Shown here: piece by piece, positions 1-5,826 of the stretch | Numbering within the stretch: position 1 is the first letter of the stretch | How the letters are laid out: every line of letters begins with the position of its first letter | From: Patescibacteria group bacterium | Lineage (GTDB): Bacteria; Patescibacteriota; UBA1384; XYA2-FULL-43-10; 1-14-0-10-43-13 | Reading direction: 5' to 3' | DNA length: 11,180 nt | Assembly (NCBI GenBank): GCA_022705465.1 | Contig: JAKJEK010000017.1 | Location: 1 to 11,180 of the forward strand | Notes under the pieces: model-generated | Databases searched by the model: none | What the model was told of the DNA's origin: nothing | Seen by the model: only the letters and a program-made list of their open reading frames with translations | Translations under genes and position numbers: made by a program

Positions 1-15
1 CAATAATTCTCATTG

Positions 16-44
16 TTGTGGTATGCGGATATTTACATTATAAT
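16..44 (+). promoter_or_regulatory. Promoter of the pilin operon
   Basis: A -35 box TTGTGG (16-21) and a perfect -10 box TATAAT (39-44) are separated by exactly 17 bp. Transcription would start near 51, upstream of the GGAGGGG ribosome binding site (69-75) and the ATG at 85. The site excludes the far-upstream TTG at 13 as the start of the first pilin, because that codon lies before the promoter. Confidence 0.7.
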
Positions 45-84
45 CAAGGGTGAAAGTAGTTGTTCTCTGGAGGGGACACCAATA

Positions 85-1473
85 ATGAAAAGCAAAGGTT
101 TGCTGACTGACCGTAGTTGTGAGAAATCAACGAAAGCCTTCATATTAGTTGAAGTGTTGGTTGATATTGCCTTGGTTACACTAATCGCGACCGCAGTGAT
201 CGCGACGTATGCGGTTTCATTCAAAGCTCTTAATTTAGCCAAAGCAAAAATTGCCGCAGTGGCTTTGGCAAACGAGAAGATGGAGATTTTGCGCAATATG
301 CCATATAACGATCTGGCTACTCAGAATGGTCCGATTTATCCGCCTGGATTAATTCTGGATGATGAAATTGTTGATCGGAAGGGCAAAGAATTTAACGTAC
401 ATACTGTAATAAAATGCATTGATGATTCCTACGATGGATTGGCCGGCTCTGTAACAACGCCGGATCTTAATCCTTGTGATTATAAAAAAATGGAGGTTAC
501 TGTTTCCTTGGTTGGCGGTAACAACTATTTGGCTCGACTTACCTCAAATGTGGCAGCCAAAGCAGCGGAGACAGATACAGATACAGGGATTATAAGGCTT
601 TGCGTCATTAATGAAGATGGAAATGCTCTGGCGGAATCTACTGTGACTATTCAAAATACTGATGTTGATCCGCCGGTTAATATAACGGCGCAAACAGGTA
701 TTGACGGTTGCATATTTGTGCCTGGTTTACCAGAAGATCGGCACAATAATTATCACTTGGAGGTAACGAAACTTGGTTATTCAACAGACATGACATATCC
801 AAGGACGTCACAAAATCCCAATGCCCTGCAACCGGACGTCGATGTTATATCACAGCAAGTTACTTTCCAGACGCTGGTGATCGATAGGCTGAGTACTATG
901 GTAATACAGGTGGTTGACGATAGCGGCAATCCGGTTCCCAATGTTAGTCTCCGGGTCGTTGGCGCCAAACAAAAATGGTTTAATCCGACAGTATATAAAT
1001 ATGACCAGGTACATACAACAGATGGTAGCGGGCGACTGGAACTACAGAACATGGAGTTTGATGACTACACCATTTCATTTGTCACGTCTGATTTATATAT
1101 GACATCGGTTTCACCCCAGCAACCGGTACATTTAGCACCAGATACGACTTTGAATGTTTTGATTAGCTCTTCAACGTCTGCAACTGCGCCAAGAATCTAT
1201 TCGGTAGCACCGACAACCGGTGTTGTGGGAACGATCGCATATCTGACAATTATTGGTGATAGTTTTGCAGGACCACCCACAGCAAAAATCATTCATTCCG
1301 GATCCGGAGCTGAAATTCCCGGACAGAATCTACAGATTACTCAATCTGATGAGCGGATTGAGGTACAGTTTGATTTAACAGGAGCACCGACTGGATTGTG
1401 GAGTCTAATAATAACCAATAACAATGGAGATTATGTTAAGCAGAGTAATGTGTTTGAGGTACTGAGTCCTTAG
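85..1473 (+). CDS. PilV-like type IV minor pilin with long modular C-terminus
   Basis: A type IV pilin-like protein of 462 aa, far longer than the 120-200 aa usual for minor pilins. The start at ATG 85 is set by GGAGGGG nine bases upstream and by the promoter at 16-44. The N-terminus has a class III signal, KAFILVEVLV, with Phe19 as +1, Glu23 as the +5 glutamate, and a hydrophobic helix at about 19-45. The residue before the cleavage site is Ala18 instead of the usual Gly. ANEKMEILRNMPY (62-74) matches the segment after the helix in PilV-like proteins. Beyond about 165 come two carboxypeptidase-regulatory-like beta modules (about 168-232 and 271-333), then an IPT/TIG-like Ig fold (about 367-460). 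The gene opens a three-pilin operon, and its stop overlaps the next ribosome binding site. By inference it is a tip or adhesin-like minor pilin. The pilin class is solid; the module names rest on sequence pattern only. Confidence 0.85.
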   Translation: MKSKGLLTDRSCEKSTKAFILVEVLVDIALVTLIATAVIATYAVSFKALNLAKAKIAAVALANEKMEILRNMPYNDLATQNGPIYPPGLILDDEIVDRKGKEFNVHTVIKCIDDSYDGLAGSVTTPDLNPCDYKKMEVTVSLVGGNNYLARLTSNVAAKAAETDTDTGIIRLCVINEDGNALAESTVTIQNTDVDPPVNITAQTGIDGCIFVPGLPEDRHNNYHLEVTKLGYSTDMTYPRTSQNPNALQPDVDVISQQVTFQTLVIDRLSTMVIQVVDDSGNPVPNVSLRVVGAKQKWFNPTVYKYDQVHTTDGSGRLELQNMEFDDYTISFVTSDLYMTSVSPQQPVHLAPDTTLNVLISSSTSATAPRIYSVAPTTGVVGTIAYLTIIGDSFAGPPTAKIIHSGSGAEIPGQNLQITQSDERIEVQFDLTGAPTGLWSLIITNNNGDYVKQSNVFEVLSP

Positions 1474-1484
1474 GAGATGTCATT

Positions 1485-2065
1485 GTGATTATCAAACGAA
1501 CAAAAGGCATGACTCTTGTTGAAATTTTGGTGGCAGCGAGTTTGGTGTTACATTATCAACAGTGGTCGGAGAGTTTCTTGTAAGGAGTGTGTCGTCTTAT
1601 CGTATTAGTAATCAAAGCGTTATGCTGCAGGAACAGGCTGCCAGAGTTATGCGTGAGTTTGAATTATCAACGCGTGCAGCTACGGAGCTAGTCACTGCCA
1701 ATCCGGGCGAACTTGAATTTTATCGTTACTATGATTTAACATCGGTATCCCCAACTAAGGTTAGATATTTTATGAATGGTGGAACTTTTTTGGTGGGCAA
1801 AACCAAACCAGTTGGTGTGCCGCCAGGTGTAATTTATCCACCTGAGAACGAAGAGGTTGATTTTTTGATTGAGAACGTGGTTAATGGTTCAAGTATTTTT
1901 AATTACTACGACGATAATAATAGTGAATTAACTTCACCTTTTAATATTTCTTCGGTAAAAATGGTGAGATTGACCATATCGTTAGATCGTAATCCGGATG
2001 CGTTACCGAACATGATCACCGAGACCACAGTGATAAATTTACGCAATATGAAAAGGAATTTATGA
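1485..2065 (+). CDS. PilW/PulJ-like minor pilin, frameshifted
   Basis: A minor pilin whose frame is broken by one missing base. From GTG 1485, with AGGAG at 1472-1476, the frame reads MIIKRTKGMTLVEILVAASL, a textbook prepilin signal (Gly8/Met9 cleavage, Glu13 at +5). It then runs into a stop at 1581-1583. The rest of the protein is in the frame that opens at 1523 and runs to 2065 (TLSTVVGEFLVRSVSSYRIS and onward). Joining the frames near 1545-1550 restores an ordinary pilin of about 193 aa. The helix is followed by an amphipathic region rich in Gln, Glu and Arg (about 45-65), then a beta-rich C-terminal part, as in PilW/PulJ. An annotation starting at GTG 1562 would miss the signal and half the helix. 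The stop overlaps the next gene as ATGA. The break may be a real mutation or a sequencing error. Confidence 0.8.
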
Positions 2066-3459
2066 ATCGAGGTTATGTAGAGAGTAAGCTGCGTTCAGTG
2101 AGATGTACTTTACGTTGTCGAAAATTGTTTCACTCACGCGCAAAAGGGTTGTACTTGCCGGCAATACTACTAACATCGGTGATCTTTCTTGCTTATATTG
2201 TGGCAATCGTTAGTTTGTCTTTGTCGAATGTCAAAATGGCTGAGTTGCACAATAAGAAGATTACTGCAATGGCAATTGCGGAAGCCGGAATTAATTACTA
2301 TATGTGGCATTTGGCTCATAATAACACCGACTACTGCAATGGACAGCCTTGTGTCGGTTCGCCCCCTTATGGTCCATTTCTTCACGATTATACAGATCAG
2401 AGCGGTCAGGTGCTTGGGAGCTACGAGTTGTTTATAACACCACCAGACCCAGGGGGCTCGGTGACCACCGTGAAAGCAGTTGGAAAAGTGAGCGGGCAAA
2501 GTCCCAGGAGGACAATTATTGCTGAGATAGGAATTCCGGCTTACACAAAATACACTCTTGCAACTAATAATTCACAGCTTTGGATTGGATCAGGCGAGAA
2601 GATTGAAGGCACGGTTCACGTTAATCATAATGGGCTTTATAATGAAGGCGAGATAACAGGGGATGCATCTTCAACTGAGACGACATATAATGGTTGGTTT
2701 GGAACTCAACCGGGTGTGTCGGGACCTGGTGTCTTTGGCGGAGCCAAACTTTTTCCTGTTGTACCGATTAATTTTAATCAGTTGAGTGTGGACATATTGA
2801 ACTTAAGGAATAATGCTCGTGACGGTGGTCAGGGGCATCACTATGATTCCTCTAACAGTCGCGGTTACCATATCGTACTGAATGCTAATAATTACCACTT
2901 GTACATAGTGCGTAAATTTAACAATACTGGATATGATATTGATCAAGAAGATCTGATTGGTACCTATGAATATCCGGAAAGTGGCATTATTTTTTGCGAA
3001 GACGATGTATGGGTTAATGGAACGATTGATGACCAGAGAATAACTATTGTTGCAGCAGATCCTGATGTGAGCGGCAACCAGGAGAAACGCATAATTATTC
3101 CTGGACTTGTCACATACACAAATTATGATGGCACTGACAAGATAGGCTTGATCACTCAGACAGATATACTAGTTAGTCGGAATGCCCCTTTTAATATGGA
3201 GATTGATGCAGCGATGATTGCCCAAGATGGGGAGATCCGGATCAATAATTATGGCCAAATTAAAGGAAATATGAAAGTGTATGGTAGTATGGCCCACAAC
3301 ACTGGTCTTGTTTGGACATATGGTAATCCGTCGTCTGGACAAGTTGTTTCCGGTTATAGTACGACCGAAACTTTAATGGATTACCATAACGTGTTAAATC
3401 CTCCTCCCCAATTTCCAACAACGGGAGCGTACGCGATTTTGAGTTGGAGGGAGGAGTAG
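2062..3459 (+). CDS. PilX-like pilus assembly protein
   Basis: A 465-aa protein that starts inside the stop codon of the preceding pilin (ATGA, 2062-2065), so it is probably translationally coupled. A basic stretch (9-28) precedes Gly29 and one hydrophobic helix (about 30-55). After the helix comes AMAIAEAGINYYMWHL (69-84), the AEAG signature typical of PilX-like minor pilin or assembly proteins. Helix position +5 is Ala, not Glu, as is common in GspK/PilX-type proteins that cap the pilus tip. The remainder (about 100-465) is rich in Asn, Gly, Thr and Tyr with alternating hydrophobic residues, suggesting a beta-rich, possibly beta-helical, extracellular domain. By inference it joins the two upstream pilins in a tip complex. 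The family call rests on the N-terminus; I do not recognise the C-terminal domain. Confidence 0.75.
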   Translation: MNRGYVESKLRSVRCTLRCRKLFHSRAKGLYLPAILLTSVIFLAYIVAIVSLSLSNVKMAELHNKKITAMAIAEAGINYYMWHLAHNNTDYCNGQPCVGSPPYGPFLHDYTDQSGQVLGSYELFITPPDPGGSVTTVKAVGKVSGQSPRRTIIAEIGIPAYTKYTLATNNSQLWIGSGEKIEGTVHVNHNGLYNEGEITGDASSTETTYNGWFGTQPGVSGPGVFGGAKLFPVVPINFNQLSVDILNLRNNARDGGQGHHYDSSNSRGYHIVLNANNYHLYIVRKFNNTGYDIDQEDLIGTYEYPESGIIFCEDDVWVNGTIDDQRITIVAADPDVSGNQEKRIIIPGLVTYTNYDGTDKIGLITQTDILVSRNAPFNMEIDAAMIAQDGEIRINNYGQIKGNMKVYGSMAHNTGLVWTYGNPSSGQVVSGYSTTETLMDYHNVLNPPPQFPTTGAYAILSWREE

Positions 3460-3532
3460 AATCAATTATAAGCTACAAGGTTTAACATATTTATGATGGT
3501 GCGTTGAGCTTGCCTTAAGATACGGGAGTGAC

Positions 3533-3727
3533 ATGAAGTTTTTGATTTTTTTGGGTATTCTATCGGCGGGTGTGGCGATGGTGAAGTACTTCAAATGGAT
3601 TGTCGACAATACTATGCGTTTTCCCTCCTTAGAGAATTTTTTTGGTTACGGGGGAACATATACTTTTTGGAAGCTGGCAGGGGTCGTGACAATCGCTTTC
3701 TCTTTTTATTACTTATTTAATTTTTGA
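3533..3727 (+). CDS. Small two-helix membrane protein
   Basis: A 64-aa protein with two predicted membrane helices (about 3-19 and 46-62) joined by a loop carrying FFGYGGTYTFWKL (36-48). GGGAG at 3524-3528 lies a short 4 bases before the ATG. From memory, small proteins with an aromatic-rich GGTYxFWKL loop before the second helix recur in Patescibacteria genomes, but I cannot name the family. The gene is 73 bp after the PilX-like gene, with no terminator visible between them, so it may be the last gene of the pilin operon. No promoter of its own is obvious. Function is unknown. Confidence 0.6.
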   Translation: MKFLIFLGILSAGVAMVKYFKWIVDNTMRFPSLENFFGYGGTYTFWKLAGVVTIAFSFYYLFNF

Positions 3728-3748
3728 GTCGACAGATGGTTTCGGACG

Positions 3749-3777
3749 TTGCATATCGTCTTGTTTTGTGCTAAAAT
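3749..3777 (+). promoter_or_regulatory. Promoter of tRNA-Ala
   Basis: TTGCAT (3749-3754) and TAAAAT (3772-3777) are separated by 17 bp, and a TG dinucleotide one base before the -10 box gives an extended -10. The predicted start near 3784 leaves a leader of about 40 nt before the mature tRNA at 3824. Confidence 0.65.
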
Positions 3778-3823
3778 GCTTATGTTTTAAGTAGTACGAA
3801 TAGTATGCTAATTCGCGCCAAAC

Positions 3824-3899
3824 GGGCCCGTAGCTTAGTTGGTAGAGCGCTGCATTTGCACTGCAGAGGTCAGGAGTTCGAATCTCCTCGGGTCCACCA
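3824..3899 (+). tRNA. tRNA-Ala(UGC)
   Basis: A complete 76-nt cloverleaf with encoded CCA. The acceptor stem GGGCCCG (3824-3830) pairs with CGGGTCC (3889-3895) and includes G3-U70, the main identity element for alanyl-tRNA synthetase. The D arm is GCTT/GAGC. The anticodon stem CTGCA/TGCAG (3850-3854, 3862-3866) encloses loop TTTGCAC with anticodon TGC at 3857-3859. The T arm AGGAG/CTCCT (3872-3876, 3884-3888) holds loop TTCGAAT. The discriminator is A73 (3896), followed by CCA. The gene has its own promoter and an immediate intrinsic terminator, so it forms a single-gene transcription unit. Confidence 0.97.
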
Positions 3900-3900
3900 A

Positions 3901-3932
3901 AAAATGTTCCGAATATTTTCGGGGCATTTTTT
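3901..3932 (+). terminator. Intrinsic terminator of tRNA-Ala
   Basis: A 13-bp stem (3901-3913 with 3918-3930, including two G-U pairs) closes a 4-nt loop TATT and ends in a T-run (3927-3932). It begins two bases after the CCA end of the tRNA. Confidence 0.85.
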
Positions 3933-3979
3933 GTTAGAGGGGATAAAGAACTCCTTGACGTTTGGTAGGGCGGGTTTAG

Positions 3980-4013
3980 GGACCCGCTAGTGAGAATCTC
4001 CTCGGGTCCACCA
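3980..4013 (+). pseudogene. tRNA-like relic repeating the tRNA-Ala 3' end
   Basis: Bases 3994-4014 are identical to 3880-3900, the last 21 nt of tRNA-Ala through CCA plus one A. Bases 3980-3986 (GGACCCG) pair perfectly with 4003-4009 (CGGGTCC), giving a 7-bp acceptor-like stem closed by a 16-nt segment and followed by ACCA. The D arm and anticodon arm are absent, and the T stem is decayed (GCTAG where AGGAG is expected). The 3-70 pair is A-U, not the G-U needed for alanylation. TTGGTAG at 3962-3968 also matches the D-loop of tRNA-Ala. The best reading is an internally deleted tRNA gene. A functional minihelix RNA or an attachment-site scar are alternatives. Confidence 0.6.
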
Positions 4014-4015
4014 AG

Positions 4016-4044
4016 AAAAAGATTAGTTTTATACCAATCTTTTT
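4016..4044 (+). terminator. Intrinsic terminator after the tRNA relic
   Basis: AAAAAGATT (4016-4024) pairs with AATCTTTTT (4036-4044), a 9-bp stem with an 11-nt loop that ends in five T's. It sits directly after the CCA-like end of the relic, the same arrangement as the true tRNA and its terminator. This supports the relic having once been a tRNA gene of its own. Confidence 0.7.
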
Positions 4045-4096
4045 ATTATCCGGAGTTATGTCCAGAGCTGAATAAGGTGCTTTTTTCTTTGTCTGA

Positions 4097-4105
4097 TGTT
4101 AGAAT
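4097..4105 (+). promoter_or_regulatory. Extended -10 promoter of the acetyltransferase gene
   Basis: TG-T-TAGAAT (4097-4105) is an extended -10 element; no -35 box is visible at the usual distance. The -10 box ends 6 bases before the ATG at 4112, so transcription would begin at or next to the start codon. This implies a leaderless mRNA and fits the lack of a Shine-Dalgarno sequence. Confidence 0.5.
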
Positions 4106-4111
4106 GTGATC

Positions 4112-4564
4112 ATGATTAGAAATGTTGAATTAACCGATTTGTCGCAAATTAGATATTTATTTGAAGAATGGATTAGCGATAAGGCTGAAATTGGTGAACG
4201 AATCCAGGAAATATCTCAACAAACAACAAATTATTTCGTTGCAATAGAGAACGATCGGATAATTGGAATAATGGGAACTCAGCGTTTAGATGATGAGGTT
4301 CAGCAATTTTCATCTAACCCTGAACAGGCATTGGAAATAATAAGCGCCTTCGTTTCTAGAGAAGCAAGAGGAAGAGGGATTGGTAAGAGCTTGATTGGGG
4401 CTATTGAGTTAGAGGCAAAACAGCTTGGATATAAAGAGATAATTATCTGGAGTGGTCCTAAATATAAAGAAACCGGCTGGTATTTTTACGATAGTCTTCC
4501 AGGTGTAAAACGAGTTGGTTTTGTCGGTTCAGAAGATTTTCCTGTCTGGAAGAAAAACCTATAA
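4112..4564 (+). CDS. GNAT-family N-acetyltransferase
   Basis: A 150-aa protein with the Gcn5-related N-acetyltransferase fold, which transfers acetyl from acetyl-CoA to an amine; the substrate cannot be read from the sequence. Visible elements are the N-terminal strand IRNVELTDL with the following helix (2-20), the central strands YFVAIENDRIIGIMG (41-55), strand 4 (76-82) and motif A, SREARGRGIGKSL (82-94), which holds the R-x-x-G-x-G pyrophosphate loop (Arg86, Gly89, Gly91). GYKEIIIWS (107-115) is strand 5. The Trp and Tyr residues after it (TGWYFYDSLPGVKRVGF) resemble the usual C-terminal segment. Length is normal for the family. ATG 4112 is preferred to the in-frame GTG at 4106 because of the promoter position. 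The gene stands alone between two terminators. Confidence 0.85.
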   Translation: MIRNVELTDLSQIRYLFEEWISDKAEIGERIQEISQQTTNYFVAIENDRIIGIMGTQRLDDEVQQFSSNPEQALEIISAFVSREARGRGIGKSLIGAIELEAKQLGYKEIIIWSGPKYKETGWYFYDSLPGVKRVGFVGSEDFPVWKKNL

Positions 4565-4651
4565 AAACTTCTTTTATCCTCATCCCTGGAATATAAATTA
4601 TCTCTTTGCTATTTAGTATTATGGTTATGACTTGATTAACGACGTTCCACC

Positions 4652-4687
4652 AATAAAATGATCATTCTTTTGAATGGTCATTTTATT
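4652..4687 (+). terminator. Terminator, possibly bidirectional, between GNAT gene and arsM
   Basis: A 16-bp stem (4652-4667 with 4672-4687, one G-U pair) with loop TTTT. The AT-rich outer stem gives T-rich tracts on both strands. It lies about 90 bp after the GNAT stop and about 110 bp beyond the arsM stop on the other strand, so it could end both convergent transcripts. Confidence 0.75.
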
Positions 4688-4717
4688 TATAGTTTGAAGG
4701 AAATTCGAACGCAGTAA

Positions 4718-4738
4718 TTTGGAACCGAGGGTTCCAAA
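4718..4738. repeat. Perfect palindrome in the arsM 3' region
   Basis: TTTGGAACC and GGTTCCAAA form a perfect 9-bp stem with a 3-nt loop GAG. No T-run follows on either strand, so it is not a typical terminator. It is followed by a purine-rich segment (4739-4765) with two approximate copies of AGCGAGGC. The combination resembles a REP-like extragenic palindrome. No second copy of the palindrome was noticed in the window. Confidence 0.45.
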
Positions 4739-4797
4739 GAGCGAGGCGCAGAAGCGAAGGCTTGAAATTGTCTCAGTTCAATTGCCAGCAGGAAAGA

Positions 4798-5541
4798 CTA
4801 TTTTATTGCTTCGATTTTTAAGCTTTCCAGTGGAATCCCCTGATACTGGCGTTTGCTGATTTCCTTGTCTTCAGACAGAACTTTGACCTTAAACCCGGCA
4901 TTTTTAACAATTTTCAAATAGTCGTTTTTTAAGAGAGCGCCGCCAACGCAGCCGGCAAGTAATGCTTCGTTGGTTTTAATTTCTTCTGAAATATCTTCCA
5001 GTAGCACGATATCGGATACAAACATCCTACCGCCATCTTTTAACACTCGATAAGATTCGGCAAATACTTTGGATTTATCAGGGGCCAAATTGATAACACA
5101 GTTACTGATAATTATATCGATTGAATTGTCGTCAACCGGAAGATCTTCGATGTCGCCAAGTCGGAATTCCACATTTTGATAATTCAATCTTTGAGCGTTT
5201 TGTCTGGCTTTCTCGATCATGTCTTTCGAAAAATCTATTCCGATAACCCGACCAGAATTTCCAACTTTCTTTGCGCTCAGAAAACAATCAAACCCGGCAC
5301 CAGAACCCAAATCTAAAACGGTATCACCTTCTTTTATTTTTGCAATGGCTGTTGGATTGCCGCAACCAAGACCTAGATTGGCACCGGGAGCAGAGCTGAT
5401 TTCGTCATCGGAATATCCTATGCTTTTAGCGATTTGCTCATTTGATGACTGGTCGCAACCACAGCTGGAGCAACAACATCCCTGATTCGCAATTTGCGCG
5501 TAGTGTTTCTGGACGATATGCTTGATTTCGTTTTCTTTCAT
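4798..5541 (-). CDS. arsM: Arsenite S-adenosylmethionine methyltransferase
   Basis: A 247-aa cytosolic enzyme that uses SAM to methylate As(III) to mono-, di- and trimethylated arsenicals, giving detoxification and volatile products. SAM-binding motif I is VLDLGSGAGFDCFLSA (75-90), and the next motif is GRVIGIDFS (97-105). The conserved arsenite-binding cysteines are visible: Cys60 in LGLGCGNP, Cys148 in SNCVINL and Cys198 in AGCVGGAL. The 50-residue gap between the last two matches characterised ArsM proteins. An N-terminal Cys cluster (Cys22-24, 27, 29) is also present. The start at ATG 5541 has AAGGAG (5549-5554) seven bases upstream. An in-frame ATG at 5574 would add 11 residues with only a weak GGGG before it. 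The length is short but within the bacterial range. No arsR, arsB or arsC lies in the window. Confidence 0.93.
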   Translation of the reverse strand: MKENEIKHIVQKHYAQIANQGCCCSSCGCDQSSNEQIAKSIGYSDDEISSAPGANLGLGCGNPTAIAKIKEGDTVLDLGSGAGFDCFLSAKKVGNSGRVIGIDFSKDMIEKARQNAQRLNYQNVEFRLGDIEDLPVDDNSIDIIISNCVINLAPDKSKVFAESYRVLKDGGRMFVSDIVLLEDISEEIKTNEALLAGCVGGALLKNDYLKIVKNAGFKVKVLSEDKEISKRQYQGIPLESLKIEAIK

Positions 5542-5606
5542 ATAAGATCTCCTTGGTTTTCGATTATTTCCCATACACCCCTATAGATATTTCCCTGTGT
5601 GGTTCC

Positions 5607-5635
5607 ATTGTAAGACTCTTCAACAGTCTGATCAA
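5607..5635 (-). promoter_or_regulatory. arsM promoter with dyad-filled spacer
   Basis: Read on the minus strand, TTGATC (5635-5630) and TACAAT (5612-5607) are 17 bp apart, and the predicted start is near 5600, about 60 nt before the ATG. The spacer is an inverted repeat, AGACT-N7-AGTCT (5613-5617 and 5625-5629), occupying exactly the space between the two boxes. That is a plausible operator position for a repressor, though the arms are only 5 bp. Confidence 0.6.
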
Positions 5636-5645
5636 TGGTTAGTTT

Positions 5646-5674
5646 TTGATATTACTTTAAGAGTTCAATATAAT
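5646..5674 (+). promoter_or_regulatory. Near-consensus promoter of the G+C-rich unit
   Basis: TTGATA (5646-5651) and TATAAT (5669-5674) are separated by 17 bp, the strongest-looking promoter in the window (10 of 12 consensus positions). Transcription would start near 5681. It is divergent from the arsM promoter, with 10 bp between the -35 boxes. The two TTGAT sequences form an ATCAA-N10-TTGAT dyad (5631-5650). Confidence 0.7.
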
Positions 5675-5826
5675 TAACGCCCATTACTTTGTTTTAGGGC
5701 GGATTGAGCGGGGGAGATCAAGGATTGTTGCTTGTTGATAATTGGACTAGCGGTAGCGAAGTTATTGTAAGGGATGGACAAAAACAAAAAAATGTGTTAA
5801 TAATAGCTAAGTCGCATCGGCGATCA

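Noticed and set aside
13..84. Longer N-terminus for the first pilin from TTG 13
   Set aside because: The codon lies upstream of the promoter at 16-44, and ATG 85 has a strong GGAGGGG site; the added residues do not resemble a prepilin leader.
1523..1583. Programmed -1 frameshift in the PilW-like gene
   Set aside because: No X-XXY-YYZ heptamer is in frame and no downstream stimulatory hairpin is evident; a simple one-base loss explains it better.
3901..3993. Integrated mobile element between two tRNA-derived att sites
   Set aside because: Only 93 bp separate the repeats, filled by a terminator and relic sequence, with no integrase or cargo.
5542..5574. ArsM start at ATG 5574
   Set aside because: ATG 5541 has AAGGAG at ideal spacing, and ArsM homology begins after it; the extra 11 residues are basic and have only a weak site.
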